Notes: a model not told the origin generated them from the letters alone. A stretch of DNA of 64,000 nucleotides from Rhodohalobacter mucosus (GCF_003150675.1 NZ_QGGB01000005.1:186001-250000), one strand, 5' to 3'. Shown: positions 19,053 to 27,663, numbered from the stretch's first letter. Program-made: numbers and translations.

Positions 19053-19366
19053 GGTTTATAGGAGGAGTTTTTCCAGTCTTACTGAATCTCGGAAGTTGAT
19101 CCGTGATTAGGGGAGCCACTGATCCATGGATTTTGATGTATCAACCGTAGTTGCGAAGAGGGGAGTACACAGATTAGTGAAAGCAAAAAAAGGTGACCTC
19201 TTACATAAGGTTTTAAAGGCTTACAAATTGTGGTTTAAATAAATTAAATGTTTCTAATTAATTGATTAATAACTATAGAAATAATCAACAGTCAAAATTA
19301 ATTTGTTTATTGAAAATCTAAAGCATCGGGATAACCTTGTGCTTAACAAAAAAAAGGGGTGACAGG
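19053..19366. other. AT-rich upstream region of the NHL-type lipoprotein gene
   Basis: No coding frame is supported here. From about 19190 the sequence becomes strongly AT-rich (runs such as TTAATTAATTGATTAATAAC), typical of a promoter region, but I cannot place a promoter confidently. Confidence 0.4.
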
Positions 19367-21196
19367 ATGAATAATAAACCAAGCAATCTTATTAACACAG
19401 TACATAAGAGCCGGGCAGACAGCGGGCTAAACCTTTTAAAGGGGTTTACCCTGATGCTGGTCATGGCTCTGACGGTGATGGGATGTGATTCCATCGTAGA
19501 CGAGCAAAGAGGTGCCGATTTTAATGGAGAGACTTCTACTTTTGATTCGACGATTGATAAGAAGTATCAGGATTCAAAAGTCCTTGTGAAGGAGATTTAT
19601 ACAGGAGCTCCCATAAAAGGTACCAATGGTCTAAACTTCGGTCCGGATGGCAATCTTTATGTTGCTAGTTTTGCCGGTCAGGAAATAATTGTGATGAATA
19701 AGCAAAACGGCAGGATTATTGAGAGACTTGGCCCAGGGGATGGAGTGATTTCTCCTGATGATTTGGTTTTTGGACCGGATGGGTCGCTTTATTGGACTGA
19801 TTTATTTAAAGGTGAGGTTGGCCGTATGACCCCGGAAGGGTTGGTGACTAAGCAGTTTGTTGCACCTGGCGTCAATCCTATTACCTTTAATGATGAGGGA
19901 CGTCTATTTGTGGGACTCGCTTTTTTGGGAGATGGATTATATGAGCTGGACCCGGACCTTATTGCCCCACCGAGGCAAATCATTGCTTCCACTCCGGCAA
20001 ATCCTTTTCCACTTGGCTTTTTGAATGCATTCGACTTCGGCTCAGATGGTAAATTATACGGACCGTTATTTGCAGGTGGGGCTGTGGTTCGTGTAAATGT
20101 CGGAGGTCCTGGAACTCCAACCTCTACTGATCCTTTTGGAGATGGTACCGTAGAAATTGTAGCCGGGGGCTTCACAGTCCCTGCAGCCGCGAAGTTTGAT
20201 TCCAAAGGAGTGCTACACGTTCTGGATCAAACAGGTGAAGTTTTCAAATTAAATACCTTGACCGGAGAAAAAACACTCTTTATAAAAATTCAAAAGGGAC
20301 TTGACAACCTGGCCTTTGACTCCGATGGTACCTTATATATTTCTAATGCCAACTTTGGATCGGTAGTAGAAATTCTACCTAGTGGTCAGCCACGCACCAT
20401 AAGCGGTGGTGGGATGATTGCACCTATGGGCATGGCCGTTTTACCTGGATCAAATAATAAAGATGCTTTGTTTGTTGCCAACTTATTTACATTGTACCAA
20501 TTAAATGGTCTCACCGGCAGAGAAGAAAATGTTTATAAAGGCAGCTTACTTCCCGGACCTGTGCTGACCTCTCCAATTACTCTTTCTGCGGACGGAGAGA
20601 ATCTGATTGTGTCTTCCTATTTTGGTTCAGTAGTTCAGGTTTGGAATCCACAATCTGAGCAGGTCATTGAAACTTTTCCAATGGCGGTTCCAATAGATGC
20701 CATTCGGTTTAAAAATGACATAGCAGTGTCCGATTTGGGCCTTGGCGGCGTCGTACGGGCAAGTGACCAATCGATGATCTTGCCAATAGACAACGCCAAT
20801 GTATTTGCGCCAAGTGGTTTGGCCACTGACGGGGAAACCTTGTGGGTAGCTGACTGGGGTACAGGAAATGTCTGGCAGATAGAATTTAACGGCAATACTC
20901 CTACAACGCCTGTTCCTGTAGCTACGGGATTAATGAGTCCGGAAGGGTTGGCATGGGATAAAGAAGGCGGACTGCTGGTTGTTGAAGCTGGGGCATCACG
21001 GTTATCGCGCATCGACTTGGCGAATGGAGATGTAAGCACAATCGCAGATAACCTTGAGCTTAGCGGCCCTGCAATTGATCTGGATGGTATTGCACCTCCT
21101 ACATGGTTATTTGATGGGGTAGCCATTGGCCAATCTGGCGATATTTATGTTTCGGGAGGGGTTAAGAATGTGATTTACCGCATCTCTAAGAAATGA
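19367..21196 (+). CDS. NHL/SMP-30-like beta-propeller lipoprotein
   Basis: I chose the ATG at 19367, preceded by a purine-rich GGGGTGACAGG, over an upstream in-frame TTG. The 609-residue product has a lipoprotein signal ending in LTVMGCDS and then about twelve propeller-type repeats of the form 'GLNFGPDGNLYVASF', 'LVFGPDGSLYWTD', 'LAFDSDGTLYISNANFG', 'GLAWDKEGGLLVVEAG'. These match NHL / SMP-30-type blades found in secreted lactonase-like and binding proteins; no catalytic metal ligands can be assigned. It carries its own promoter-like upstream region and its own terminator, which is a near copy of that of the preceding gene. Confidence 0.82.
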   Translation: MNNKPSNLINTVHKSRADSGLNLLKGFTLMLVMALTVMGCDSIVDEQRGADFNGETSTFDSTIDKKYQDSKVLVKEIYTGAPIKGTNGLNFGPDGNLYVASFAGQEIIVMNKQNGRIIERLGPGDGVISPDDLVFGPDGSLYWTDLFKGEVGRMTPEGLVTKQFVAPGVNPITFNDEGRLFVGLAFLGDGLYELDPDLIAPPRQIIASTPANPFPLGFLNAFDFGSDGKLYGPLFAGGAVVRVNVGGPGTPTSTDPFGDGTVEIVAGGFTVPAAAKFDSKGVLHVLDQTGEVFKLNTLTGEKTLFIKIQKGLDNLAFDSDGTLYISNANFGSVVEILPSGQPRTISGGGMIAPMGMAVLPGSNNKDALFVANLFTLYQLNGLTGREENVYKGSLLPGPVLTSPITLSADGENLIVSSYFGSVVQVWNPQSEQVIETFPMAVPIDAIRFKNDIAVSDLGLGGVVRASDQSMILPIDNANVFAPSGLATDGETLWVADWGTGNVWQIEFNGNTPTTPVPVATGLMSPEGLAWDKEGGLLVVEAGASRLSRIDLANGDVSTIADNLELSGPAIDLDGIAPPTWLFDGVAIGQSGDIYVSGGVKNVIYRISKK

Positions 21197-21217
21197 GGTT
21201 CTTCTTCTAAATAAAAA

Positions 21218-21251
21218 CCCCCGCTCCGGGTTACCGGTGCGGGGGTTTTTT
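21218..21251 (+). terminator. Strong intrinsic terminator, near copy of the one at 19019
   Basis: The same 12-bp GC-rich stem is followed by TTTTTT and GGTTTA; only loop bases differ from the upstream copy. It ends transcription of the NHL-type lipoprotein gene. Confidence 0.93.
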
Positions 21252-21398
21252 GGTTTACAAAAGGGTGTGATTCTCAAATAAAATAAACAGATTTGAATAG
21301 AAAGAGGGGAGCTAGGGAAACACGGAGGACGTTGATGAGGTGTGGATCTCAGTTGTTAGCGGAACGGTTGGGTGAAATATTAATCGAAAGGAGTATAA

Positions 21399-21749
21399 CT
21401 TTATGGAGGGAGTGAAACCACTTTTTGCACTACTGGTGCGATTCCACCCCTACCAAATGGGGCTATCGCGGTTATCCATATCCATCCAACCATTTCTGGT
21501 GAAAAGATCAAAGTACCTTGTCTTGTGGAGAAGTTTTTAGATAAATACAATATTACAGATCCTGATGAAAGAGCTGAATATTACGAAAGTGGAGTACCAG
21601 CAGGACAAGGTACTTCTAGTGGGGATTTACTATATGCAGTGGAACATGGAATTACATCTTACTACATGGACGGAGAGACTGTGATGAAATATTATGATGG
21701 ATCAACTAAAGAACTAGTTCATGAACCGGAGGATCGTTGTGGATTCTAA
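21399..21749 (+). pseudogene. C-terminal remnant of a JAB/DUF4329-like Rhs-type protein
   Basis: The frame is open from 21399 (after an upstream TAA) to a TAA at 21747 without a plausible start; a GTG at 21525 could make only 74 residues. The 116 encoded residues contain AIAVIHIHPTISGEK and, after an insertion, GTSSGDLLYAVEHGITSYYMDGETVMKYYDG. The H-x-H-P plus S-x-G-D pattern and the 'G-SYYMDG---YYDG' end are typical of DUF4329/JAB-like domains at the C-termini of Rhs and other polymorphic secreted proteins. The large N-terminal body is absent, so this is a decayed or displaced tip. It overlaps the next gene, as a toxin often does its immunity gene. Confidence 0.6.
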
Positions 21750-22185
21750 AATATATATAATTATAATAATCGTAGCTTACTCGACAATATTTAGCAACTC
21801 AAAGGTATCTGCCCAGTCGAGTTGTGATGATTACTTTGACATATTAGATTACTCAGTCTCGCAACTGTTTACTACTGAGATGAATCGAGGTAATCGTGAA
21901 CAAGCATTTCCATCAATAGTACATGATGTTTCCGAGACTGAAATAAGGCGTCTAGTACTCCCGTCTGAACAATGGATATGTGACGGAGTCTTAAATGCGA
22001 TCTATAAAGATGATCCTGTTAAGGATCCACCCACCCACTATGCCCTTTATGTAGTGAAAGATTACTACTTTATGGTCATATATAAATATCTATCGGACAG
22101 TGATGGTACGCAGTATATTCAAGAACCAACAGTTGGTGGTTTATTTGATCCTCAGTTTAATCGAGTAGGTGTAATATTCATGTAG
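21739..22185 (+). CDS. Small secreted protein, possible partner of the upstream Rhs-type tip
   Basis: I prefer the GTG at 21739, which has GGAGG eight bases upstream; the ATG at 21721 is an alternative. The product (about 148 residues) has a very hydrophobic signal (IYIIIIIVAYSTIFSNSKVSAQ) and a mature part rich in aromatic residues (HYALYVVKDYYFMVIYKYLSD). No family is recognised. Overlap with the preceding Rhs-like remnant and AT-rich composition suggest both arrived together; an immunity or accessory role is only an inference. Confidence 0.55.
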   Translation: MDSKIYIIIIIVAYSTIFSNSKVSAQSSCDDYFDILDYSVSQLFTTEMNRGNREQAFPSIVHDVSETEIRRLVLPSEQWICDGVLNAIYKDDPVKDPPTHYALYVVKDYYFMVIYKYLSDSDGTQYIQEPTVGGLFDPQFNRVGVIFM

Positions 22186-22330
22186 TTATTTAATGACCGG
22201 CACAATAACAGACATTGAATTAAAAAAGTAGATTATTCGATAAAATAGATTTCTATGTGAAATCCATAGTTACTGTATATTATTGGTATAAGAACTCCGA
22301 ACAAAAACCCTTAATTATACGGAGATTCTT

Positions 22331-22669
22331 ATGTCTTTACTTACCCAATGCGGTTCCCGGCGCTGTTCCCTTGAACAGCTTCTTACCATTCCCGAACCGG
22401 AAAAAACCGATTCATACACCCCGCTCAACCACTACGACTTCGCGGTCAATACCCGATCCGTAACCTCGGATTTACTCCGGGACTTCAATTTCGTTAAGGA
22501 TAATTATGCGCTATCCAGAGACGGGCAGAAAATGTTTGGTGTGCTGCCCTATTCAGAGCGATCCAGCTTTGAGGATAGGCTTCTGAACCTTTCGAACGGC
22601 CTGAGTAATTCCGGCGAGAAATGCATTTTGCCCAACATTCCAAAGGCTATTTCACTAAATCTCAGATAG
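22331..22669 (+). pseudogene. Truncated DUF932 (phage/plasmid-like) gene
   Basis: The first 80 residues match the N-terminus of DUF932 proteins: QCGSRRCSLEQLLTIPEPEKT, YTPLNHYDFAVNT and YALSRDGQKMFGVLPY. After that the family sequence ends and about 35 unrelated residues run to a TAG. Full DUF932 proteins are roughly three times longer, so this is a truncated copy. These proteins are carried by phages, plasmids and integrative elements. Purine-rich GGAGATTCTT precedes the ATG. Its position just beside tRNA-Leu fits the debris of an integrated element. Confidence 0.62.
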
Positions 22670-22760
22670 TGAAAACATAACTTTCCTAATGACCGGGAGA
22701 AATTGCATAAGAAAGGAGCATAAATTAGAGGAGAGAGCTTCCAGCTGGTAAAAATCACAG

Positions 22761-22797
22761 ATCGTACATCGTCAATCTGAAATCGCATATCGAGAAT
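22761..22797 (+). repeat. Heptanucleotide repeat, unit ATCGnnn, abutting tRNA-Leu
   Basis: Five consecutive 7-bp units begin with ATC (ATCGTAC, ATCGTCA, ATCTGAA, ATCGCAT, ATCGAGA), followed by ATTGG, which runs into the CCA end of the tRNA gene on the other strand. Confidence 0.65.
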
Positions 22798-22884
22798 TGG
22801 TGCCCGGGGGGGGACTCGAACCCCCACGCTGTTGCCAGCATACGCCCCTGAAACGCACGCGTCTACCAATTCCGCCACCCGGGC
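22798..22884 (-). tRNA. tRNA-Leu (anticodon CAG), CCA encoded
   Basis: Read on the minus strand, the gene begins GCCCGGGTGGCGGAATTGG. The seven-base acceptor stem GCCCGGG pairs with CCCGGGC, and the D arm has the GGTAGACGC form typical of leucine tRNAs. The anticodon loop is TTCAGGG (anticodon CAG), there is a long class II variable arm (TGCTGGCAACAGC), and the T arm is GGGGG TTCGAGT CCCCC. Discriminator A and CCA are encoded. Its 3' end points toward the decayed island at 21399-22669, a usual integration target. Confidence 0.95.
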
Positions 22885-23236
22885 TAGTACATCAACATCA
22901 CTAAAGAAAAAGTCCTGAAACCGAATGATTTATTGTGCGGTTTTACGCAATTGAACCATCAATCGAATTCAAGATTCGTAATATACCAACTTGACCGTAC
23001 CGTATGCAACCCTTTTGAGAGATAAAATAGTGACTGCAGCATATTTGTAAGCCGTTCACCGATGCATATCCCGCCGGCCCGGAGCAGGAATCGGACGGCT
23101 CCGGCCTCAATCTGCAAAAAACCGGCTGATGTGGATGGGGGTAATGAGCTTGATACCTGTCGTCTGAACAACACGAATACAGGCATCCGTTGCCTGAAAC
23201 GTGCTCTCAACCATAACATTTTAAACATGACCTGAG
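22885..23236. other. Intergenic region without a recognisable gene
   Basis: The 352 bp between tRNA-Leu and the PIG-L gene contain no supported coding frame and no clear hairpin or repeat. A minus-strand frame of 89 codons has no family features and unusual composition. The region presumably holds the divergent promoters of the tRNA and of the deacetylase gene. Confidence 0.4.
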
Positions 23237-24112
23237 ATGAAACAGATAATGATACTTACAGCCGCGGTATTGCTGCTGCTGCCGCTCTATGCCAACGCCC
23301 AGCCCGAAGTGCCTATTGAGGAGTGGACAGGAAAAACTATTCTACTGGTAGGGGCACATCCGGATGACGATGCCGGGCGGCACGGAACTTTGGCGATGCT
23401 GCAGGAGAATGGCAATGATGTCTATATCATGCTGCTTACAAACGGCAATGTGGGTACCCGCGACAGAAAAATGACGCGTCAGCGGCTCGAGAAAATCCGA
23501 CGGCATGAGCAGCTCAATGCGATGAACCACATCGGCCTGCCGGCCGAGAACTATATCAATCTCGGGTATACCGACGGCATGGTGGAATTTGCCGATAAGG
23601 AGGAGCTGGTGAAGCGTATGGTGTGGTGGTACAGGAAGCTTCAGCCTGATGTGCTGATTGCATTTGAGCCCGGTTACAGGTATCAGCGCTGGCATAAGGC
23701 GGACCACAGGGCAGCAGCCTACCTGGCCGTTGATGCAGCCCGCGCTGCGGAATGGCACCTGATTTTTCCCGAACACCTGCACCAGGAAGGGCTTGAGCCT
23801 GTCCGCATCAATGAATACATGTTCTGGGGTTCGGAAGGGAATAACATGACCGTTGACATTTCGGACTACCGCGAGCAAAAAATTCAGTCCAGAATGGCGT
23901 ACCTGAGCCAGTTTTCTGAGACGGGCAGAAGCAATTACCCGGGCAACAGCGAAGACTATTTTATGACGCTGGATGATCTGCCGGCGGAGGAGCGGCGCGC
24001 CTACATGGATCGTTTCCGCAATAGCACCGGTGATACGGAAAGCTTTCGCTATTACAGGGGTGCTCCGGACGGTGTGGGTTCGGGTCCCGCACTCGGGCAA
24101 AGAGAATATTAA
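23237..24112 (+). CDS. Secreted PIG-L (LmbE) family deacetylase
   Basis: The 291-residue protein has a signal peptide (LLLLPLYANAQ) and the zinc-binding AHPDDD motif (His41, Asp43, Asp44) at the start of the fold, with the downstream WHKADHRAAAY supplying the third ligand region. PIG-L enzymes remove N-acetyl groups from GlcNAc-containing sugars or related compounds; the signal peptide places this one in the periplasm or outside, unlike BshB or MshB of thiol biosynthesis. It starts the putative amino-sugar locus and is followed by a terminator-like hairpin at 24156. Confidence 0.85.
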   Translation: MKQIMILTAAVLLLLPLYANAQPEVPIEEWTGKTILLVGAHPDDDAGRHGTLAMLQENGNDVYIMLLTNGNVGTRDRKMTRQRLEKIRRHEQLNAMNHIGLPAENYINLGYTDGMVEFADKEELVKRMVWWYRKLQPDVLIAFEPGYRYQRWHKADHRAAAYLAVDAARAAEWHLIFPEHLHQEGLEPVRINEYMFWGSEGNNMTVDISDYREQKIQSRMAYLSQFSETGRSNYPGNSEDYFMTLDDLPAEERRAYMDRFRNSTGDTESFRYYRGAPDGVGSGPALGQREY

Positions 24113-24155
24113 TCAAAAGCCCAGCCCGAATATTTATACGCGGAATGTTAAACCG

Positions 24156-24189
24156 GGAGAGGCCGTTTCCGGACGGCTCTCCTTTTTTT
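24156..24189 (+). terminator. Intrinsic terminator after the PIG-L gene
   Basis: GGAGAGGCCGT pairs with ACGGCTCTCC (one bulged G) around a TTCCGG loop, followed directly by TTTTTTT. It lies 44 bp beyond the stop codon. Confidence 0.8.
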
Positions 24190-24350
24190 ATGAGCGAAAT
24201 TTTTTTAATAGCTGCCTCATGAATGCATCAACTCCATCTTGGTTTTCAGAATCGATCTGATTAGGTTCTTTTTTACCGCCCAAATGCCGCTGACAGGGGA
24301 ATCGTAAACAGTACCATATTACATCATATCATCATTTATTTAATTCGTAC

Positions 24351-26261
24351 ATGGCAAATCACACAGAGCATCCCGGTTTAACGATTTTTGAAAAAATTGA
24401 AACAACGGTCTATCCGGATGCAAGGGAAGCGTCGGTAAAGGTGGCATCCGATATTGCAAACCTCATCCGGGCGCGAAATCAGATAGGCCAGAATACGGTA
24501 CTGGGTCTCGCTACCGGCTCCACGCCTATCCGAGTGTACAGTGAACTGGTGAGGCTGCATAAGGAGGAAGGACTCAGTTTCAGACGGGTGATCACCTTTA
24601 ACCTGGATGAATACTATCCCATGCAGCCCGAAGAGTTACAGAGCTATGTCCGTTTTATGCGTGAGCACCTTTTTGATCATATTGACATACCGGATGAGCA
24701 AATACACATTCCGGACGGCACACTGACAAGGGAAGAAGTGTACGAATACTGCGCAGAATATGAGAGGAAGATCAGCGAGGCGGGCGGTCTCGATGTTCAG
24801 ATTCTGGGGATTGGCCGTACGGGGCATATTGGATTCAACGAGCCGGGTTCCATCGAAAAGACACGCACAAGACTGGTAACGCTGGATGAACTCACGCGCG
24901 CCGATGCAGCTCCCGCATTTTTCGGAGAAGAGCACGTTCCGCGAAGGGCTATCACCATGGGGGTTGGTACCATCCTGAAGGCGAAGAAAATTTACCTGAT
25001 GGCGTGGGGCGAAGCGAAGGCTCCCATTGTTCGCAGAGCCGTTGAAGGGGAAATATCGGAGAAGGTTCCCGCCACCTTTCTGCAGAAGCATGACAATATT
25101 AAGGTAATTCTGGATGAACCGGCCGCTTCCGAATTATCAAGACGAAAAACACCGTGGCTGGTGGGTCCGGTGGACTGGGACGACCGGAAGATTCGCAAAG
25201 CGGTGAACTGGCTCAGTCTTTCCATAGGCAAGCCGATACTGAAACTTACCGATGAGGATTACAACCAAAACGGAATGAGCGACATTGTTACGGACTACGG
25301 CCCCGCATACAATGTGAACATCCGTGTATTCAACCAGGTTCAGCACACCATCACGGGCTGGCCGGGAGGCAAACCCAATGCCGATGACTCCAATCGTCCG
25401 GAGAGGGCTGAGCCGTTTCCCAAACGTGTGCTTATCTTTTCACCGCACCCCGACGATGATGTGATTTCGATGGGAGGGACACTGATGCGCCTTGTTGAGC
25501 ACGGTCACGAGGTGCACGTAGCTTATCAGACAAGCGGAAATATTTCCGTTTATGACGATGAAGCGCTCAGATATGCAGATTTTGTTTCGCTTTACAGTAC
25601 AGGCAAAGAGGAAAAAGAGCTCTATGCAAGACTGGTTGACTCCGTGGAAAAAAAGAAGCCGGGCGATACGGACAGCGATCGGATGCTGGAAGTGAAAACA
25701 AAGATACGGAGGGCGGAGGCTCGTGCGGCCTGCAGGTATGCGGGAGTAAAAGAGGAGAATATCCATTTTCTGGAAATGCCTTTCTATGAAACCGGCAGGG
25801 CGAAAAAGAATGAGCTGAGTCAGAAAGACCTGGATCTTATAACCGGTATCCTGAAAAAAGTGAAGCCTCACCAGGTGTATGCGGCTGGAGATTTGTCGGA
25901 TCCGCATGGTACGCACAGGATCTGCTGGGAGGCAATTCATGAATCCCTGAACTCACTGGAAAGTGAATCATGGATGGATGAGTGCTATGTATGGCTCTAC
26001 CGGGGTGTATGGCAGGATTGGGACGTAAGTGAAATTGATATGGCGGTACCGCTCAGTCCGGGTGAAAGACTCAGAAAGCGGCGTGCCATATTCAAGCACG
26101 CATCTCAAAAGGATCAGCCGAAATATCCGGGTTCGATGAGCCGTGAATTCTGGATGATTGCCGACGAACGGACCATCAAAACAGCTGCAACGTACGACAG
26201 CCTGGGCCTTGCCGAATACGATTCCATTGAAGGATTTTCAAGGTGGGAAGCCCAATTGTAA
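24351..26261 (+). CDS. nagB: Fusion of glucosamine-6-phosphate deaminase (NagB-like) and PIG-L deacetylase domains
   Basis: The 636-residue cytoplasmic protein joins a NagB-type isomerase/deaminase domain (about residues 10-280; ATGSTPIRVY, FNLDEYYP, GRTGHIGFNEPGS) to a PIG-L domain (from about residue 362; FSPHPDDDVISMGGT and DLSDPHGTHR). Such fusions occur in Bacteroidota. In E. coli numbering Asp72, His143 and Glu148 are kept (Asp86, His159, Glu164), but Asp141 is replaced by Thr157. The enzyme would deaminate glucosamine-6-P to fructose-6-P and may deacetylate a GlcNAc-type substrate, if both domains are active. It lies between the secreted PIG-L gene and the sigma/FecR/SusCD genes. Confidence 0.87.
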   Translation: MANHTEHPGLTIFEKIETTVYPDAREASVKVASDIANLIRARNQIGQNTVLGLATGSTPIRVYSELVRLHKEEGLSFRRVITFNLDEYYPMQPEELQSYVRFMREHLFDHIDIPDEQIHIPDGTLTREEVYEYCAEYERKISEAGGLDVQILGIGRTGHIGFNEPGSIEKTRTRLVTLDELTRADAAPAFFGEEHVPRRAITMGVGTILKAKKIYLMAWGEAKAPIVRRAVEGEISEKVPATFLQKHDNIKVILDEPAASELSRRKTPWLVGPVDWDDRKIRKAVNWLSLSIGKPILKLTDEDYNQNGMSDIVTDYGPAYNVNIRVFNQVQHTITGWPGGKPNADDSNRPERAEPFPKRVLIFSPHPDDDVISMGGTLMRLVEHGHEVHVAYQTSGNISVYDDEALRYADFVSLYSTGKEEKELYARLVDSVEKKKPGDTDSDRMLEVKTKIRRAEARAACRYAGVKEENIHFLEMPFYETGRAKKNELSQKDLDLITGILKKVKPHQVYAAGDLSDPHGTHRICWEAIHESLNSLESESWMDECYVWLYRGVWQDWDVSEIDMAVPLSPGERLRKRRAIFKHASQKDQPKYPGSMSREFWMIADERTIKTAATYDSLGLAEYDSIEGFSRWEAQL

Positions 26262-26494
26262 GCGGCTGATATACAACTGCAAATCACTCTTTTTTCTTTC
26301 AAAGAACACACCATATTGCACCTGATTGCTGAAAACGTTATTTAAAAGAGATAACTGCCATTCATCCTTTTTTCGCCGGTTAAGATCGCTGCCTGTTCCA
26401 AATTTATGCTCATAACATTCTCTTGGCTGTTAATCCGTGACGGGGAAGAGCGCTCCTCTGAAACCGTTATCTCTTTTTGTTCGAATCAGGATTC

Positions 26495-27040
26495 ATGAAA
26501 CACCCTACAGAACGACATCAGAAACTTGTTGAAAGGATCAGGGCTGGTGACCGTCAGGCCTTCGAGCAGCTCTTTCAGGCCTACTACTCCAGGCTCTGTG
26601 TTTTTTCAAACAGCTATGTGAAGTCGCTTGATCTTTCCAGGGATGTTGTTCAGGAAGTGTACATTAAAATCTGGGACAATAAAGAGAACTTTTACATCCG
26701 GCAGTCTCTCAAGGCATATCTGTACCAGGCCGTCAGGAACCAATCACTCAACTTTTTGCAACAAAAGAAGCAGATGGAGAGGCTTGAAAAACGTCTCAAA
26801 AGACAGCAAGAGATCTCCGAATCGAGCCGTACAGAAGAGTTCAATACGGAGGAGCTTTCTGAAAAGGTATGGAGGCTTGTAGAGCAGCTGCCGGAGAGAA
26901 GGCGTACGATATTTATACTGTACCGAAAACACGGACTGTCCTATGCCGAAATTGCGGAAGTGCTCAACATTGCCAGGAAAACCGTGGAAAATCAGATGGG
27001 TAAATCACTCAAATTCCTCCGGGAAAATCTGGATCTGTAG
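26495..27040 (+). CDS. ECF (RNA polymerase sigma-70 family) sigma factor
   Basis: The ATG at 26495 (MKHPTERHQ) is preferred to a TTG six codons upstream. The 181-residue protein shows region 2 (DVVQEVYIKIWDNKENF) and region 4 helix-turn-helix (GLSYAEIAEVLNIARKTVENQ), as in the FecI-like group of Bacteroidota ECF factors. The downstream FecR gene encodes its probable anti-sigma factor, and the SusC protein carries an STN signalling domain, so an outer-membrane substrate signal most likely releases this sigma factor to transcribe the susCD genes. Confidence 0.92.
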   Translation: MKHPTERHQKLVERIRAGDRQAFEQLFQAYYSRLCVFSNSYVKSLDLSRDVVQEVYIKIWDNKENFYIRQSLKAYLYQAVRNQSLNFLQQKKQMERLEKRLKRQQEISESSRTEEFNTEELSEKVWRLVEQLPERRRTIFILYRKHGLSYAEIAEVLNIARKTVENQMGKSLKFLRENLDL

Positions 27041-27443
27041 GAACCGGGGAGCAATCAGCTATCAGCTTGTTTGGATTGTGCCTCAGGCTTGCTGTCAGAG
27101 ACCTGAAGCCCCTTCCCAGCACCGTCTTTATGTCGAGGTGTTATTGGGAAGATTATCCAGATGAGATGCTGGGAGATCCCTCGATTCGATCTCCGTCGGC
27201 TGACGGATCTCTCACTCGGGATGACAAGCTGCAAACGGGACAGTGACGGTGCATAAGGATCCCAAATTCATGAATTTAACAATCTGCGCCGCCTCAGCAG
27301 GCTAGTTACTTCCAACGCCGCAGGCGTTGAATATCAATAGCCCCGGGTGAAGCCCGGGTTGGAAAATGGGCTACCCCATTGACCCCGAGGCGCGATCATT
27401 AACACCGCCCGGATCTCTGCCGAGGGGTTACGGAGAGGATTTT
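27041..27443. other. Intergenic region with REP-like hairpins and direct repeats
   Basis: No gene is supported. The stretch has features of dispersed intergenic repeats: a GGGATCTC-type segment around 27170-27230 (CTCGATTCGATCTCC, CTCACTCGGGATGACAAG) and two adjacent hairpins at 27314-27358. Whether copies exist elsewhere in the genome cannot be judged from this window. Confidence 0.45.
27314..27358 (+). repeat. Two adjacent REP-like hairpins
   Basis: AACGCC-GCA-GGCGTT (27314-27328) is a perfect 6-bp hairpin and CCCGGG-TGAAG-CCCGGG (27342-27358) a second perfect one, 13 bp apart. Tight GC hairpins in an intergenic position resemble REP/BIME elements mobilised by RAYT transposases, but no RAYT gene is in the window. 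Confidence 0.5.
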
Positions 27444-27555
27444 GATGGACGATGAGCGATGGGCGATGGACGATGGACGACTTGTGACTGGCGATGGACG
27501 ATGGACGACTTGCGACTGTCGATTGATGATTGATGATTTATTATTGATTATTTGT
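27444..27555 (+). repeat. Long heptanucleotide repeat tract (GATGGAC / GACTTGn / GATTGAT units)
   Basis: Sixteen consecutive 7-bp units keep one phase: GATGGAC (five exact copies), GATGAGC, GATGGGC, GACTTGT, GACTGGC, GACTTGC, GACTGTC, GATTGAT twice, GATTTAT and two TATT-type units. A higher-order block (two GATGGAC, GACTTGY, GACTGGC/GACTGTC) is itself repeated. It ends about 110 bp before the FecR start codon. Confidence 0.85.
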
Positions 27556-27663
27556 TTCTGCCTGCACCCCGCCTCAATCAAATCCATCTGCAGAAAATTT
27601 TTTAAAAAGAATGGGGGGAGGGCTGCTGTAAGCTGTCTACACTCCAGTAATACAGAAAAATTT

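Noticed and set aside
22549-22878. Minus-strand open frame of 109 codons over tRNA-Leu
   Set aside because: It is antisense to the DUF932 remnant and runs through the tRNA gene and repeat; composition is not gene-like.
22959-23228. Minus-strand open frame of 89 codons
   Set aside because: No family features, hydrophobic/arginine-rich random-like sequence, no neighbour support.
23237-24112. BshB-type bacillithiol deacetylase
   Set aside because: The protein carries a signal peptide and lacks the small cytoplasmic form typical of BshB, so a secreted PIG-L role is likelier.
27442-27663. N-terminal extension of FecR
   Set aside because: The 74 codons are the heptamer tract and intergenic DNA; the FecR domain starts at the ATG at 27664.
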